A stretch of 64,000 nucleotides of DNA. It comes from Roseateles_B sp041906185 (GTDB lineage: Bacteria; Pseudomonadota; Gammaproteobacteria; Burkholderiales; Burkholderiaceae_C). Positions 33,664-43,500 of this stretch are shown piece by piece (positions within the stretch are counted from its first letter, which is position 1; every line of letters begins with the position of its first letter). Location: assembly GCA_041906185.1 (NCBI GenBank), contig JAYRJQ010000004.1, positions 1-64,000 on the forward strand. The letters run 5' to 3'. The notes under the pieces are model-generated. The model worked only from the letters and a program-made list of their open reading frames with translations. It searched no databases and had not been told where the DNA came from. A program made the position numbers and the translations under genes.

Positions 33664-34251
33664 GTGTTGGACCAGAGCTATCAGAAAACCGACGCTGGCC
33701 GTGCCGAAATGAAGGCGCGCCAGCTCGTCAATGCCCGCGCCACCCGCAACCTGCTGCTGGTGATCGACGCCAGCAAGTCCGCCCGGCAGTGGTTGGGCCT
33801 CGTGCAGGGCAGCACCGAGGCGGACGTCCAGCAGCTGCTGCAACTGGGGATGATTCATGCCGTGGCGTTTCCGCCGGCGCATGCATCGGCCCATGCGCCC
33901 GCCCCTGCGCCTGCTCACGCCCCTGCACCGGCACCTGCCAATGCGCCGGCCGGCAGCACCTTCGCCCCGGCCTTTGGCGGCTCGGCCCCTGCCGCCGCAC
34001 CGGCGGCAGCGCCGGCAAGCCCAGCCGGCGAGGTGCCGCAGCTCGACTACGAGCAGCTCTACGCCTACCTGACCCGCCACGCCAAGCAGTACCTCGGCCT
34101 GATGAAGGGCTACAAGGTCGTGCTGGAGGTGGAGCGCTGCAGCGGTCTGCCGGAGTTGCAGGACTACGCCCGCCGCTTCGTCGAGATGGTCCGCGAGGCC
34201 CAGGGCGACGATCTCGCCGATCAGGTCCGCCGCGCGATGGGCATGCACTGA
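33664..34251 (+). CDS. Unknown protein with Ala/Pro/His linker between two helical parts
   Basis: 195 aa, no signal peptide, not recognised. N-terminal part (1-70) is helical: KTDAGRAEMKARQLVNARATRNLLLVIDAS and TEADVQQLLQLGMIH. A flexible linker (about 70-125) is built of Ala, Pro and His in HAPAPAPAHAPAPAPANAPA order. The C-terminal part (about 127-195) is helical and rich in charged and aromatic residues (YEQLYAYLTRHAKQYLGLMKGYKVVLEVE). The shape suggests two interaction domains on a tether, like a small cytoplasmic adaptor or regulator. GTG 33664 follows GAGGAG by 9 nt. Neighbours (fadD, rsmE) do not point to a role. Confidence 0.55.
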   Translation: MLDQSYQKTDAGRAEMKARQLVNARATRNLLLVIDASKSARQWLGLVQGSTEADVQQLLQLGMIHAVAFPPAHASAHAPAPAPAHAPAPAPANAPAGSTFAPAFGGSAPAAAPAAAPASPAGEVPQLDYEQLYAYLTRHAKQYLGLMKGYKVVLEVERCSGLPELQDYARRFVEMVREAQGDDLADQVRRAMGMH

Positions 34252-34304
34252 GCGCATCCCTGGCACACTGGCGGGTTCCGGCGAACCCCACCTGAACCCC
34301 GCCC

Positions 34305-35033
34305 ATGCCTCCACGCTTCTTCGTCGACACCCCGCTCGCCGGCCCGGCCGAGCTGAGCCTGCCCGCCTCCGCGGCGCGCCACGTCCAGGTCCTGCGACTG
34401 CAGCCGGGCAGCCCCCTGACGCTGTTCGACGGCTCGGGGGACGAATGGCAGGCCGAGGTCACGGCGATGGGGCGCAGCGAAGTGCGCGTGCAGCTGCACG
34501 CCCGCCAGCTCGTGAACCGCGAGCTGGCCACCGCCATGACGCTGTGCGTGGTGATGCCGGCCAATGACCGCATGGACGGCATCGTCGAGAAGGCCACCGA
34601 GCTCGGTGCCGTGGCCATCCAGCCGCTGATGAGCGAGCGCTCGGTCCTGCGCCTGCAGGGTGATCGCGCCGAGAAGAAGCAGGCGCACTGGCAGGGCGTC
34701 GCCATCGCGGCGGCCGAGCAGTGCGGTCGCGCCTGCGTTCCCCGGATCCACCCCGTGCAGACGCTCGCCGCCTGGCTGGCGGGCCTGGACGCCGCCGCCC
34801 CCGCGCGACGCTGGCTGCTGAGCCCCACGGCGGCCCGCCCGCTCGCCGAGCGCGCCGCGGGCGAGGCGCAGCCCACGCTGGTCCTCAGCGGGCCGGAAGG
34901 CGGGCTGAGCGCCGCCGAGGAGCAGGCCGCCCGCGAGCGCGGCTTCGAGGCCCTGCAGCTGGGCCCCCGCATCCTGCGCGCCGACACCGCCCCGCTGGCC
35001 GTGCTCGGCTGGGTGGCGCTGCAGCAGGGCTGA
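34305..35033 (+). CDS. rsmE: 16S rRNA (uracil1498-N3)-methyltransferase RsmE
   Basis: 242 aa, normal length. SPOUT methyltransferase that methylates U1498 of 16S rRNA with S-adenosylmethionine. N-terminal PUA-like domain (PRFFVDTPLAGPAEL, HVQVLRLQPGSPL), then the SPOUT core with EKATELGAVAIQPL, AAEQCGRACVP, LVLSGPEGGLS (about 192-200) and the C-terminal knot RILRADTAPLAVLG. All family motifs intact. It is followed at once by a small unknown gene whose start touches its stop. Confidence 0.95.
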   Translation: MPPRFFVDTPLAGPAELSLPASAARHVQVLRLQPGSPLTLFDGSGDEWQAEVTAMGRSEVRVQLHARQLVNRELATAMTLCVVMPANDRMDGIVEKATELGAVAIQPLMSERSVLRLQGDRAEKKQAHWQGVAIAAAEQCGRACVPRIHPVQTLAAWLAGLDAAAPARRWLLSPTAARPLAERAAGEAQPTLVLSGPEGGLSAAEEQAARERGFEALQLGPRILRADTAPLAVLGWVALQQG

Positions 35034-35051
35034 GTGCGGGGCGCCCGCGCC

Positions 35052-35342
35052 ATGCTGGACGTCCACCTCGGCAGCCGCCACGGCGCGCCCGCCCTGCAGC
35101 TGCAGGAGCGGGACTTCGCGGGCCGCTGGGCTCTCATCGAGGCGCTGCGGCAGGGCGGCGTGGCCTTCGACTTCTACCGGGACTTCCACATCCAGGCCGA
35201 CCATGCCGCGACGCTGGCACGCGTGCTGGACGCCCGCCTCGCCATGCCGCTGAACCAGGAGTCGCCGGCCGTGCTGGCGCTCTATGCCCTCCTGCTGCGC
35301 GCGGCGCTCGAGGGGCACACGCTGTACTTCGTGGGCGACTAA
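35052..35342 (+). CDS. Small unknown protein downstream of rsmE
   Basis: 96 aa from ATG 35052 (a GTG at 35034, right after the rsmE stop, would add 6). Not recognised. It has no signal peptide or membrane segment. The sequence runs LDVHLGSRHGAPALQLQERDF, WALIEALRQGGVAFDFYRDFHIQADHAATL, LNQESPAVLALYALLLRAALEGHTLYFVGD, a plausible compact alpha/beta fold with a hydrophobic C-terminal helix. Codon use and third-position GC match the neighbours, and the frame fits neatly between rsmE and the MFS gene, which is why I accept it as real. Confidence 0.55.
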   Translation: MLDVHLGSRHGAPALQLQERDFAGRWALIEALRQGGVAFDFYRDFHIQADHAATLARVLDARLAMPLNQESPAVLALYALLLRAALEGHTLYFVGD

Positions 35343-35418
35343 GTCCGGCCCTCACCATGACGACGGGTCGCCCGGCCCTGCCGGTGCTAGCCTTGCCGCC
35401 CCACCCTCGAAAGCCCGC

Positions 35419-36612
35419 ATGAACCTGCCCCTGCTGCTGCTGACCCTTTGCCAGGGCTTGCTGCTCACCAACAACATCACCTTCATCGCCATCAACGGCC
35501 TCGTGGGCCTGGCGCTGGCGCCGCAGCCCTGGATGGCGACGCTGCCCGTGTGCGGCTATGTGGCGGGCGGGGCGCTCTTCGCGCCGCTGGTGGCGCGGCA
35601 TCAGCGTCAATGGGGGCGGCGGCGCGGCTTCCAGCTGGGCGCGCTGGTGGCGATCGTCAGCTGCGCGCTGGCGGCCTGGGCGGTGAACGAGCGCAGCTTC
35701 TGGGGCGTGGTGCTGGCCACCGTGATCGCCGGCTACTACAACGCCAGCGCCGGTCTCTTCCGCTTCGCCGCGACGGAGCTCGTGCCGCCCGCGAAGCGCG
35801 AGACGGCCATTTCCTGGGTGCTCGCCGGCGGCCTGCTGGGCGCCGTGGTCGGCCCCGCGCTGGCCCGCTACAGCCGGGACCTGCTCGTGCAGCCCTTCGC
35901 CGGGGCCTACCTCGTGCTGATCGGCGTGGGCGTGCTGAGCCTGTGCGTGGTGTCGCTGATCAGCTTCCCGCCGCTGGCCGAATCGCAGCCCGGCGCCGCC
36001 ACGGGGCGCCACTGGCGGCAGATCGCCCGCGAGGAGCCGCTGTTCCTGGTGGCGATGGCCGCCTGCGCGCTGGGCTACGGCGTGATGAATCTGCTGATGG
36101 CCGCCACGCCGATCGCCATGAAGCAGTGCAGCCTGCCCTTCGACAACGCCACGCTCGTGCTGCAGTGGCACGTGCTGGGCATGTTCGTGCCGAGCTTCTT
36201 CACGGGCTCGCTGATCAAGCGCTTCGGCGCGCTGCCGGTCATGGCCGTCGGACTGCTGCTGAACCTGGCCTGCGTGGCCTTCGCGCTCGCCGGTCAGGAC
36301 CTGACGCACTTCCTGGGCGCGCTGCTGACCCTGGGCGTGGGCTGGAACTTCCTCTTCGTCGGCGGCACCACGCTCTTCACCGAGACCTACCGCCCCGAGG
36401 AGAAGACCCGGGCACAGGCCGCGATGGACATGGCCATCTACGGCACCATGACCTTCACCGCCTTCAGCTCCGGCGCGCTCGTCACGACGGGCGGCTGGCA
36501 GTGGATGAACCTCGGCTCGCTGGTCCCGCTGGCCGTCGCGGGCGTGGCGCTGGCGGTGGGCGCGCGCCGGCTCAGTCGGCAGCGCGGGGCTTGTCCCGTG
36601 CCGACCCCTTGA
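35419..36612 (+). CDS. Major facilitator superfamily transporter
   Basis: 397 aa with 12 predicted membrane helices. The loop between helices 2 and 3 carries RHQRQWGRRRGFQLG, the MFS motif-A position in weak form. The sequence is of the kind often called YfcJ/arabinose-type or 'MFS transporter' in Burkholderiales, with conserved FRFAATELVPPAKRETAISWVLAGG in the middle of the first half. Substrate unknown. The last 41 bp overlap the end of rlmL on the other strand. ATG 35419 gives a first helix starting at once, as expected. Confidence 0.85.
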   Translation: MNLPLLLLTLCQGLLLTNNITFIAINGLVGLALAPQPWMATLPVCGYVAGGALFAPLVARHQRQWGRRRGFQLGALVAIVSCALAAWAVNERSFWGVVLATVIAGYYNASAGLFRFAATELVPPAKRETAISWVLAGGLLGAVVGPALARYSRDLLVQPFAGAYLVLIGVGVLSLCVVSLISFPPLAESQPGAATGRHWRQIAREEPLFLVAMAACALGYGVMNLLMAATPIAMKQCSLPFDNATLVLQWHVLGMFVPSFFTGSLIKRFGALPVMAVGLLLNLACVAFALAGQDLTHFLGALLTLGVGWNFLFVGGTTLFTETYRPEEKTRAQAAMDMAIYGTMTFTAFSSGALVTTGGWQWMNLGSLVPLAVAGVALAVGARRLSRQRGACPVPTP

Positions 36613-37831
36613 TCAGGTCGAAGCGGAACAGCCGGCATTCGATCGGGCCGTTCCACATGGGCACGCGGCGGTTCTCCTTGAGCCGCATCTTCGTGGGCAG
36701 CTTCATGTCCGGGCACAGCAGCCAGGCGGTCCAGCCGGCGGGGTTCTCGGTGTAGCTGCGCTTCCAGTGCGCGGCGAGGCGGGGGAAGAAGTCGTCCTCC
36801 GCGTCCCGCTGCTCGGAGCCACTGGCTTCGCGCACGGCCGCGGCCTTGCCCCGCACCTCGATCCGCTCGCCGTAGGGCGGATTCATCATGATCACGCCGG
36901 GCATGCCCTCGGGCAGCTTCGGCGCGGCGCGCTCCAGGGCGTCACCGCCGTTGAACTGGATGTACTGGGCCACGCCGGCCCGCTCGGCGTTGCGGCGGGC
37001 GAAGTCCACCATCCGGAACGCGACGTCGCTGGCGAAGATGGGCACCTCGGGCGCCTTCACACGGGCCTGGGCGGCCTGCTTCATCTCGGCCCAGCGCGCG
37101 CGCAGCGGCTGGAAGGGCAGCTGGCGCTCGAAGGCGAAGCGGCGCTGGATGCCGGGGGCGATGCCGCAGGCGATCTGCGCGGCCTCGATGGGAATGGTGC
37201 CCGAGCCGCAGCAGGGGTCGTGCAGCGCGCCGCCCGTCTCGGGCGTGCCGCGCCAGCCGGCGGCGGCGAGCATCGCGGCGGCCAGCGTTTCCTTCAGCGG
37301 GGCGTCGCCCTTGTCCACGCGCCAGCCGCGCTTGAAGAGCGGCTCGCCCGAGGTGTCGACGTACAGCGCGGCGCGGTCCTCGCCGAGGTGCAGCACGACG
37401 GGCAGGTCGGGCGTGCGCGTGTCCACGCTCGGGCGCTCGCCCGTGGCATCGCGCAGGGTGTCGCAGATGGCGTCCTTGATGCGCAGCGTGGCGAAGTTCA
37501 GGCTGCGCAGGGGCGAGCGCTGGGCCGTGGTGTCCACGCGGATGGTGTGCTGCGGGCCGATCCAGCGGTCCCAGTCCACGCGGCGGGCCAGCACGTAGAG
37601 ATCGTCCTCGTGGCGGTAGCCGCCTTCGGTGAGCTCGATGAGCACCCGCTGTGCGAGGCGGCTCTCGAGGTTGATCTGCATGACGTCCTCCGCCGTGCCC
37701 TGCACCGAGCAGCCGCCGCGCATGGCGTGGATGCGGCCGCGCGGCAGGATGCGGTGCAGCTCTTCCTCCAGCAGGGGCTCGACCCCACCGGGGCAGGAGA
37801 CGAAGAGGTACAGCGTTTCAGGGCGGGACAT
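36572..37831 (-). CDS. rlmL: 23S rRNA m2G2445-type methyltransferase (RlmL N-terminal type)
   Basis: 419 aa. THUMP domain (about 45-160) followed by a class I SAM methyltransferase with DPCCGSGTIPIEAA (SAM site), ASDVAF and the catalytic MMNPPYGER. This is the stand-alone RlmL/YcbY N-half type, without the RlmK domain fused to it in E. coli, as is usual in betaproteobacteria. ATG 37831 starts MSRPETLYLFVSCPGG, the family's normal start; an upstream reading adds seven unlikely residues. Its 3' end overlaps the convergent MFS gene by 41 bp. Confidence 0.88.
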   Translation of the reverse strand: MSRPETLYLFVSCPGGVEPLLEEELHRILPRGRIHAMRGGCSVQGTAEDVMQINLESRLAQRVLIELTEGGYRHEDDLYVLARRVDWDRWIGPQHTIRVDTTAQRSPLRSLNFATLRIKDAICDTLRDATGERPSVDTRTPDLPVVLHLGEDRAALYVDTSGEPLFKRGWRVDKGDAPLKETLAAAMLAAAGWRGTPETGGALHDPCCGSGTIPIEAAQIACGIAPGIQRRFAFERQLPFQPLRARWAEMKQAAQARVKAPEVPIFASDVAFRMVDFARRNAERAGVAQYIQFNGGDALERAAPKLPEGMPGVIMMNPPYGERIEVRGKAAAVREASGSEQRDAEDDFFPRLAAHWKRSYTENPAGWTAWLLCPDMKLPTKMRLKENRRVPMWNGPIECRLFRFDLIKGSARDKPRAAD

Positions 37832-37921
37832 GGCGGAGCTTCGGACGTGCAAAGGACGTATTGTCCCAGAGCCCCGGTCCGGGCGCCCGTCCCGTCGACT
37901 GTCTGCCGAACGCCGGCCGGC

Positions 37922-38959
37922 TCAGGGCGTGCGGAGTTTCTCGGCGATGGCCTCGGCCAGCGTCCGGACGCCCAGGGCGTTGAAGTGATGGTCGTAGGGG
38001 CCGATCTCCAGCGGCAGGCGCGTGCGGTGCCAGGCGTCCTCGAAGGCCGGCGCCAGGTCCAGCACCTCGATGCCGGCGTCCTGCAGCTGGGCGCGGAAGC
38101 CCTCCAGGCGGGCGATGTGCGCCGCGCCACCGGCGGGCAGGACGTCGTGGCGGGACTCGATGGCCACCAGCACGCGGCTGTCGGCGAGGTAGGGGCGCAC
38201 ACGCTGCAGGAAGGCGTCGGTGACGGCCTGCTCCGCTGGCGACCACGGCAGCTCGGCCTTGCGCGTCGCCGGGGCGGCGGGCGGGCCCATGTCCGGCCGC
38301 GCCTGCTTCACGGCTTGCTGCCACAGGCGCGGGCCCGAGAGCTTCAGCTGCCCCAGCAGGTAGTTCAGCAGGGCGCTGTGCCGTAGCACGCGCTTGAGCG
38401 GTCCGGCCGGCGGCTGCTTCTCGGTGCGCGGGGTCAGGTCTTGCCGGTCCAGGCAAGGGCCCTGCACATTGCCCGAGCCGCACAGGCTCTGCGCGACGTC
38501 CCCGTTCTCCAGCAGGATCACGAAGCGGCGGATGCCGTAGCGCTCGTGGGCCAGGCGCAGGCGTTCGACGTGGTCGAGCAGGCTGCTGCCCGGCGCGCCC
38601 AGGCCATAGACCGCCGGGCCGGCGAGGGCCCGCTCCAGCTGGGCGTCGGGACGATCGGCGGCGGGCAGGCCGGAGGCCTCGACAAGGCTGTCGCCGATCA
38701 GCGCGACGGCCTGCGCGTCGGGCTTGAAATCGTGCTGGGCCAGGAAGCCGGCGTTGTTGGCCTGATGGCGCTCGGGCTGGCGCAGGTCCCAGCCGATGGA
38801 GGTGGTCCAGCGATGCCCGGCGGGGTAGCTCAGGATCATCGGGTCCAGGTGGTAGTCCTTCATCGTGGCATCGGACACCGGCAGGGCCTGCAGCGTGAGC
38901 TCCAGCGCCGCCAGCAGCGCCAGCATGCCGGGCAGGAGGTGAGTGAAGACGCGCCGCAT
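37922..38959 (-). CDS. SGNH-fold protein paired with an MBOAT acyltransferase
   Basis: 345 aa. One N-terminal membrane helix (about 5-25), then an SGNH/GDSL-like periplasmic domain: block I VALIGDSLVEASG (Ser about 87), an SS-containing GAPGSSLLDHVERL, LLENGDV, and a C-terminal block YDHHFNALG supplying the Asp-x-His-like pair (about 320). The architecture is that of AlgJ/AlgX/PatB-type partners, which take acetyl groups from an MBOAT protein and place them on an extracytoplasmic polymer. It follows the MBOAT gene by 2 nt. Residues QDLTP in the middle are encoded by copy 2 of the interspersed repeat. Confidence 0.78.
   Translation of the reverse strand: MRRVFTHLLPGMLALLAALELTLQALPVSDATMKDYHLDPMILSYPAGHRWTTSIGWDLRQPERHQANNAGFLAQHDFKPDAQAVALIGDSLVEASGLPAADRPDAQLERALAGPAVYGLGAPGSSLLDHVERLRLAHERYGIRRFVILLENGDVAQSLCGSGNVQGPCLDRQDLTPRTEKQPPAGPLKRVLRHSALLNYLLGQLKLSGPRLWQQAVKQARPDMGPPAAPATRKAELPWSPAEQAVTDAFLQRVRPYLADSRVLVAIESRHDVLPAGGAAHIARLEGFRAQLQDAGIEVLDLAPAFEDAWHRTRLPLEIGPYDHHFNALGVRTLAEAIAEKLRTP
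38430..38445 (+). repeat. Interspersed repeat GGGGTCAGGTCTTGCC, copy 2
   Basis: Identical over 16 bases to copy 1 at 3423. It is followed by GGTCCA and GGCAAG, so CTTGCC/GGCAAG can form a short hairpin. It lies inside the SGNH gene on the opposite strand, where it codes RQDLTP, showing the insertion has been accepted in frame. Confidence 0.6.
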
Positions 38960-38961
38960 GG

Positions 38962-40446
38962 TCAGAAGTTGAAGTAGATGAAGGCGCTGACGGCATCGCG
39001 CGCCGTGTTCAGCAGCACGAGCCCCGCCACGGCCAGCAGGGCGGCGCCGGTGGCGAAGGCCCGCAGGCCCGGCTGCTGCTGCATCCGCACGAGGAGGTGC
39101 TGCCCGATGGCATTGCTGTTGGGCAGGGCCACGGCGGCGAGCCCCAGCAGGGCACACAGCGCCCAGCCGCGCGCGGCGGGCAGGCCGGCCTCCCACAGCA
39201 GGCGGTCGATGCCCGCCGGCTCGCCCGTGGGCAGCAGGGCGCGCAGCAGGCGCAGCGCGCCGTCGAGCGTCGTGGCGCGGAAGAAGACCCAGGCCGCGAT
39301 CACGCTCAGCAGCGTCAGCCCCCACGCCAGCACACGCCAGCTCCACAGGCCGGCGAGGCGCTGCTGCAGGGCCGGGCCGCACAGGGCGCGGAAGCCGTGG
39401 TTGATCATCAGGTAGGCGCCGTGCAGCGCGCCCCACAGCACGAAGGACCAGCTCGCGCCATGCCACAGCCCGCCCAGCACCATGGTCGTGGCGAGGTTGA
39501 GGTAGCGGCGCACGCTGCCGTGGCGGTTGCCGCCGAGCGCGATGTAGAGGTAGTCCCGCAGGAAGGTCGAGAGCGAGATGTGCCAGCGCCGCCAGAAGTC
39601 GCTGATGCTCGTGGCCTTGTAGGGCGAGTCGAAGTTGAAGGGCAGGCTGACGTTGAACAGGCGGGACAGGCCGATGGCCATGTCGGAGTAGCCCGAGAAG
39701 TCGAAGTAGATCTGCAGCGTGTAGGCCAGTGCGCCGAGCCAGGCCTCCTGCAGCGTCGGCAGCTGCCCGGCGTCGACCGGGTTGAAGACGGCGTCGGCCC
39801 AGGGGCTGATGCCGTCGGCCAGCACGATCTTCTTGAACAGGCCGATCACGAAGATCAGCAGCCCCGCGCTGAAGTGGGCGCCCTGCCAGCGGTAGGTGGC
39901 CGGGTCGCGGAACTGCGGCATCATCTGCGCGTGGTGCAGCACCGGGCCCGCGATCAGATGGGGGAAGTAGGTGACGAAGAGGCCGTAGTGGCTGAAGCGC
40001 AGCTCCTTGACGCCCTTCTGGTAGCTGTCCGCGAGGAAGGCGATCTGCGTGAAGCTGAAGAAGGAGATGCCGATGGGCAACAGCACGGTGCCGAGCTGCC
40101 AGTGCTGGCCGGTCAGGGCGTTCAGGTTGTCGATGAAGAAGTTGGCGTACTTGTAATAGGCCAGCAGCGCCAGGTTGGCGCTCACGCCCAGCACCATCCA
40201 GCGCTTCGCCGCGGCCCGATGCTCCCCGGCCCGCGCCGTGGCGATGGCCCGCCCCAGCAGGAAGTTGCCGGTGATGGAGCCCAGCAGCAGGAGCACGTAC
40301 ATCGGCATCCACACGCCGTAGAACGCCACGGACGCGCCAAAGAGCGCGCTGGCGGCCCAGGAAGGCCGCCAGCGACCCAGGCCGAAGAAGAGGGCCAGGG
40401 CGAGCGGCAGGAAGAGGCAGACGAAGGCTGCGGTGGTGAAGAGCAT
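38962..40446 (-). CDS. MBOAT-family O-acyltransferase, AlgI-like
   Basis: 494 aa integral membrane protein with about 11-12 helices. The MBOAT signature is intact: SDFWRRWHISLSTFLRDYLYI, then GLWHGASWSFVLWGALHGAYL with the catalytic His (about 330). These proteins carry acetyl groups across the inner membrane for alginate, cellulose, peptidoglycan or exopolysaccharide O-acetylation. The SGNH partner starts 2 nt after its stop. No polymer synthase gene is near, so the substrate is unknown; the polysaccharide deacetylase at 52849 is 12 kb away. Confidence 0.9.
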   Translation of the reverse strand: MLFTTAAFVCLFLPLALALFFGLGRWRPSWAASALFGASVAFYGVWMPMYVLLLLGSITGNFLLGRAIATARAGEHRAAAKRWMVLGVSANLALLAYYKYANFFIDNLNALTGQHWQLGTVLLPIGISFFSFTQIAFLADSYQKGVKELRFSHYGLFVTYFPHLIAGPVLHHAQMMPQFRDPATYRWQGAHFSAGLLIFVIGLFKKIVLADGISPWADAVFNPVDAGQLPTLQEAWLGALAYTLQIYFDFSGYSDMAIGLSRLFNVSLPFNFDSPYKATSISDFWRRWHISLSTFLRDYLYIALGGNRHGSVRRYLNLATTMVLGGLWHGASWSFVLWGALHGAYLMINHGFRALCGPALQQRLAGLWSWRVLAWGLTLLSVIAAWVFFRATTLDGALRLLRALLPTGEPAGIDRLLWEAGLPAARGWALCALLGLAAVALPNSNAIGQHLLVRMQQQPGLRAFATGAALLAVAGLVLLNTARDAVSAFIYFNF

Positions 40447-40497
40447 GACGCGTAGAAGGGAAGTCAGGCGCCTGCCCGGGAGCCGACGCGAGGCGCA

Positions 40498-40517
40498 GTG
40501 TAGGGCGCGTGCTACAC
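40498..40517. promoter_or_regulatory. Palindrome upstream of the MBOAT/SGNH operon
   Basis: GTGTAG-GGCGCGTG-CTACAC: a perfect 6-bp inverted repeat with an 8-bp spacer, ~60 nt upstream of the MBOAT start codon on the minus strand. The size fits a dimeric regulator. No terminator-like T-run follows. Confidence 0.35.
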
Positions 40518-40552
40518 GCCTTCCCCCCTAAGACGAAGGGGCGGATGCCTGC

Positions 40553-43500
40553 TCAGGTCGGCTGGCGGTCCGCGCTGCCGCGCCGCACCAGCCGCTCGAA
40601 ATCCTTCAAGGCCATCGGCCGCGCATAGAGATAGCCCTGGAAGGCATGGCAGCCCTGCTGCACCAGCGCGTCTCGCTGGGCTTCGGTCTCGACCCCTTCG
40701 GCGATGACGTCCAGTCCCAGGCTCTCGCCCAGCTGGATCACGGCGTGGGCGATGGCGAGGGCATTGGGCTCCTGGACCAGATCGTGCACGAAGCTCTGGT
40801 CGATCTTGAGCTGGTCCAGGGGCAGGCGCTTCAGGTAGGCCAGCGACGAGTAGCCCGTGCCGAAGTCGTCCAGCGAGAAGCTCAGGCCGAGGCTGCGCAG
40901 CGCCAGCATCAGGGCGATGACCTGCTCCACGTTGTCCACCAGCGCGCTCTCGGTGAGCTCCAGCTTCAGCCGCTCCGTCGGCGCGCCGCTGCGGGCGAGC
41001 AGCTGCTGCATGAAGCCGAGGAAGCCCTTCTGGCGGAACTGGTGGGCGCTCAGGTTGACGGCCAGGGTGATGCCGGCGAGCTGCGGGTCCCGTGCCCACA
41101 GGCCCAGTTGCGCGCAGGCCTGCTGCAGCACCCACTCGCCCAGCTGCGCGATCAGCCCGGTGTGCTCGGCCAGCGGGATGAAGCGCGCCGGCGACACCCA
41201 ACCGCGCTGCGGATGCTCCCAGCGCAGCAGGGCTTCCGCGCCGATGATGCGCCCGGCCTGGTCCACCTGCGCCTGGTAGAACAGCTCCAGCTGCTGGCAG
41301 TCGATGGCCTGGCGCAGGTCGGCTTCCAGCGCGGTCGTCTCGGCCATGGCGGCCTGCGTGGCCGGGTCGAAGAAGCACAGGCGGTTGCGGCCCGCACCCT
41401 TGGCCTGGTACATGGCGTGGTCGGCGTGCTTGAGCAGGTCCTCGCTGCTGCTCACGTCCCCGCCCCAGATCACGATGCCGATGCTCGGCGTGCTGTGGTG
41501 CTGGTGCCCGTCCAGCTGGTGCGGCTGGCCCAGCACGCGCAGCAGCTTCTCGGCCGCGGCCTCGGCATGCAGCGCGGCCACCTGGGCGTTCTGGCCCAGG
41601 TCCTGCAACACGACCACGAACTCGTCGCCGCCCCAGCGCGCGATGGTGTCCTCGGTGCGCAGCGCGGCCTGCAGCCGCCGGCCCACGCCCACCAGCACGC
41701 GGTCGCCCATGCCATGGCCCAGGGTGTCGTTCAGTGCCTTGAAGTTGTCGAGGTCGATGAAGAGCACCGCGCTATGGCGCTGGGTGCGGCGGTTGATGGC
41801 CAGCGCCTGGTTGAGGCGGTCCAGCAGCAGGCGGCGGTTGGGCAGGCCGGTCAGCGAGTCGTAGAAGGCCAGCTGCTCGATCTCGGCCTCGGCCTTGCGG
41901 CGCTCGGTGATGTCGCGCGTCAGGCCGATGAACAGGGGCTCGCCGTCGCGCTCGACCTGCGAGACCGCCAGGCTCATCGGGAAGATGCTGCCGTCCTTGC
42001 GCTGCCCGCTGACGTCGCGCCCGATGCCGATGACGTGGGGCTCGCGCGTCTCGAGGTAGCGCCGCACGTGCCCGGCATGGTGCGGGCGTTCCGCGGCCGG
42101 CATGAGCAGTTCCACGCGCTGGCCGACCAGCTCCCCGGCCTCATAGCCGAACATGCGGCAGGCGGCCGGATTGATGGCGTCGATGTGGCCCTGGGCGGTC
42201 ATGGTGATCATGCCGTCGACCATGTGGTCGAGGATGGCCTGGGTGTGCTGGGCCTGGGCCAGCAGCTGGGCCTCGGCCCGCTTGGTGGCGCTGATGTCCA
42301 TGTGCGTGCCCACCACGCGCGTGGGCCGGCGCTCGGCATCGCGCGCCATGACGCGGCCATTGGCATGGATCCACACCCAGTGCCCGGCGCGGTGGCGCAT
42401 GCGGTAGTCCTGGGTGTAGTGCGTCAGCTCGCCCGCCAGATAGCGCCGCAGCTGCTCGCGCACGACGGGGCTGTCGTCGGGATGCAGGCGGTCCTCCCAG
42501 GCGCGCACGTGCCCGTCGATCTCGTGCGGCTCGTGGCCCAGCATTGCGCACCAGCGGGCGTCGAAGCGGGTCTCGCCCGTCACGAGGTTCCAGTCCCACA
42601 GGCCCAGCTCCGCGCCATCCAGCGCCAGGGCGGTGCGGGCGGCGCTGTCCCGCTCGGTGCGGCGCTGCTGCCGGCGCAGCTGCTCCACCAGCCGACGGCG
42701 GCGCTGGACCAGGTACAGACCCATCAGGGCCAGCAGGCTGACGACCGACCCCCCCAGCAGCGCGCTGAAGAGCTGGCGTCGCCAGAGGCCCTCCACGCTG
42801 CGCATGGACCGGCCCACGGCCACGTGCAGGCGCTGGTCGAGCCAGAGGCTGTCGGGCGCCACCGTCCGCGCCGCGACGAGGCGCAGGTCATGGCTCAGGC
42901 CCGACTGCTGCAGGTGCAGGCTGGCGGTCTGCCCGGAGCGCAGGTGGTTCTCCAGCACCGAGCCGGGGCGATCCAGGACGTTGCCGCCGATCCAGGCCTC
43001 CATGTGCGGCTGCACGGCGAAGATGGTGCCGCCCTCGTGGGCGATCGCCGCCCAGGTGTCCTCCGAGGGTTGGACCGTCGCCAGGACCAGGGCGAAGTAG
43101 TTGGGGTCCAGGCTGGCCACGATCACGCCCTGCCAGTGCCCTTCGGCGTCGTGCAGGGAGCGCGCCAGCGCCACGCTGCGGTCGTCCAGCAGCGTCTTGA
43201 AGGGCGGGGTGATGTGCAGCAGCCCTTCCTGGGGGCGCTGCCGGCTCTGCTGGAAATAGGGGCGGTCCGAGACGTCGCGGCCCAGCAGTTCCGGCATCGA
43301 CGAGGCCTCGATGCGCCCGCTGGCATCGACCACCAGCAGCAGCCGCACGCCGGGCATGGCGCGGGTGAGGGTCTGCAGGACGGCTTCGCCGTCGGCCTGC
43401 TTCTGCTCCCGGCGCCAGCGAGGGTACTCAGCGTCCACCGTCTGCAGGGCGGCCTGGATGGCGATCAGCTGCTGGGAGACGATGCCGTCCAGCGTCTGGA

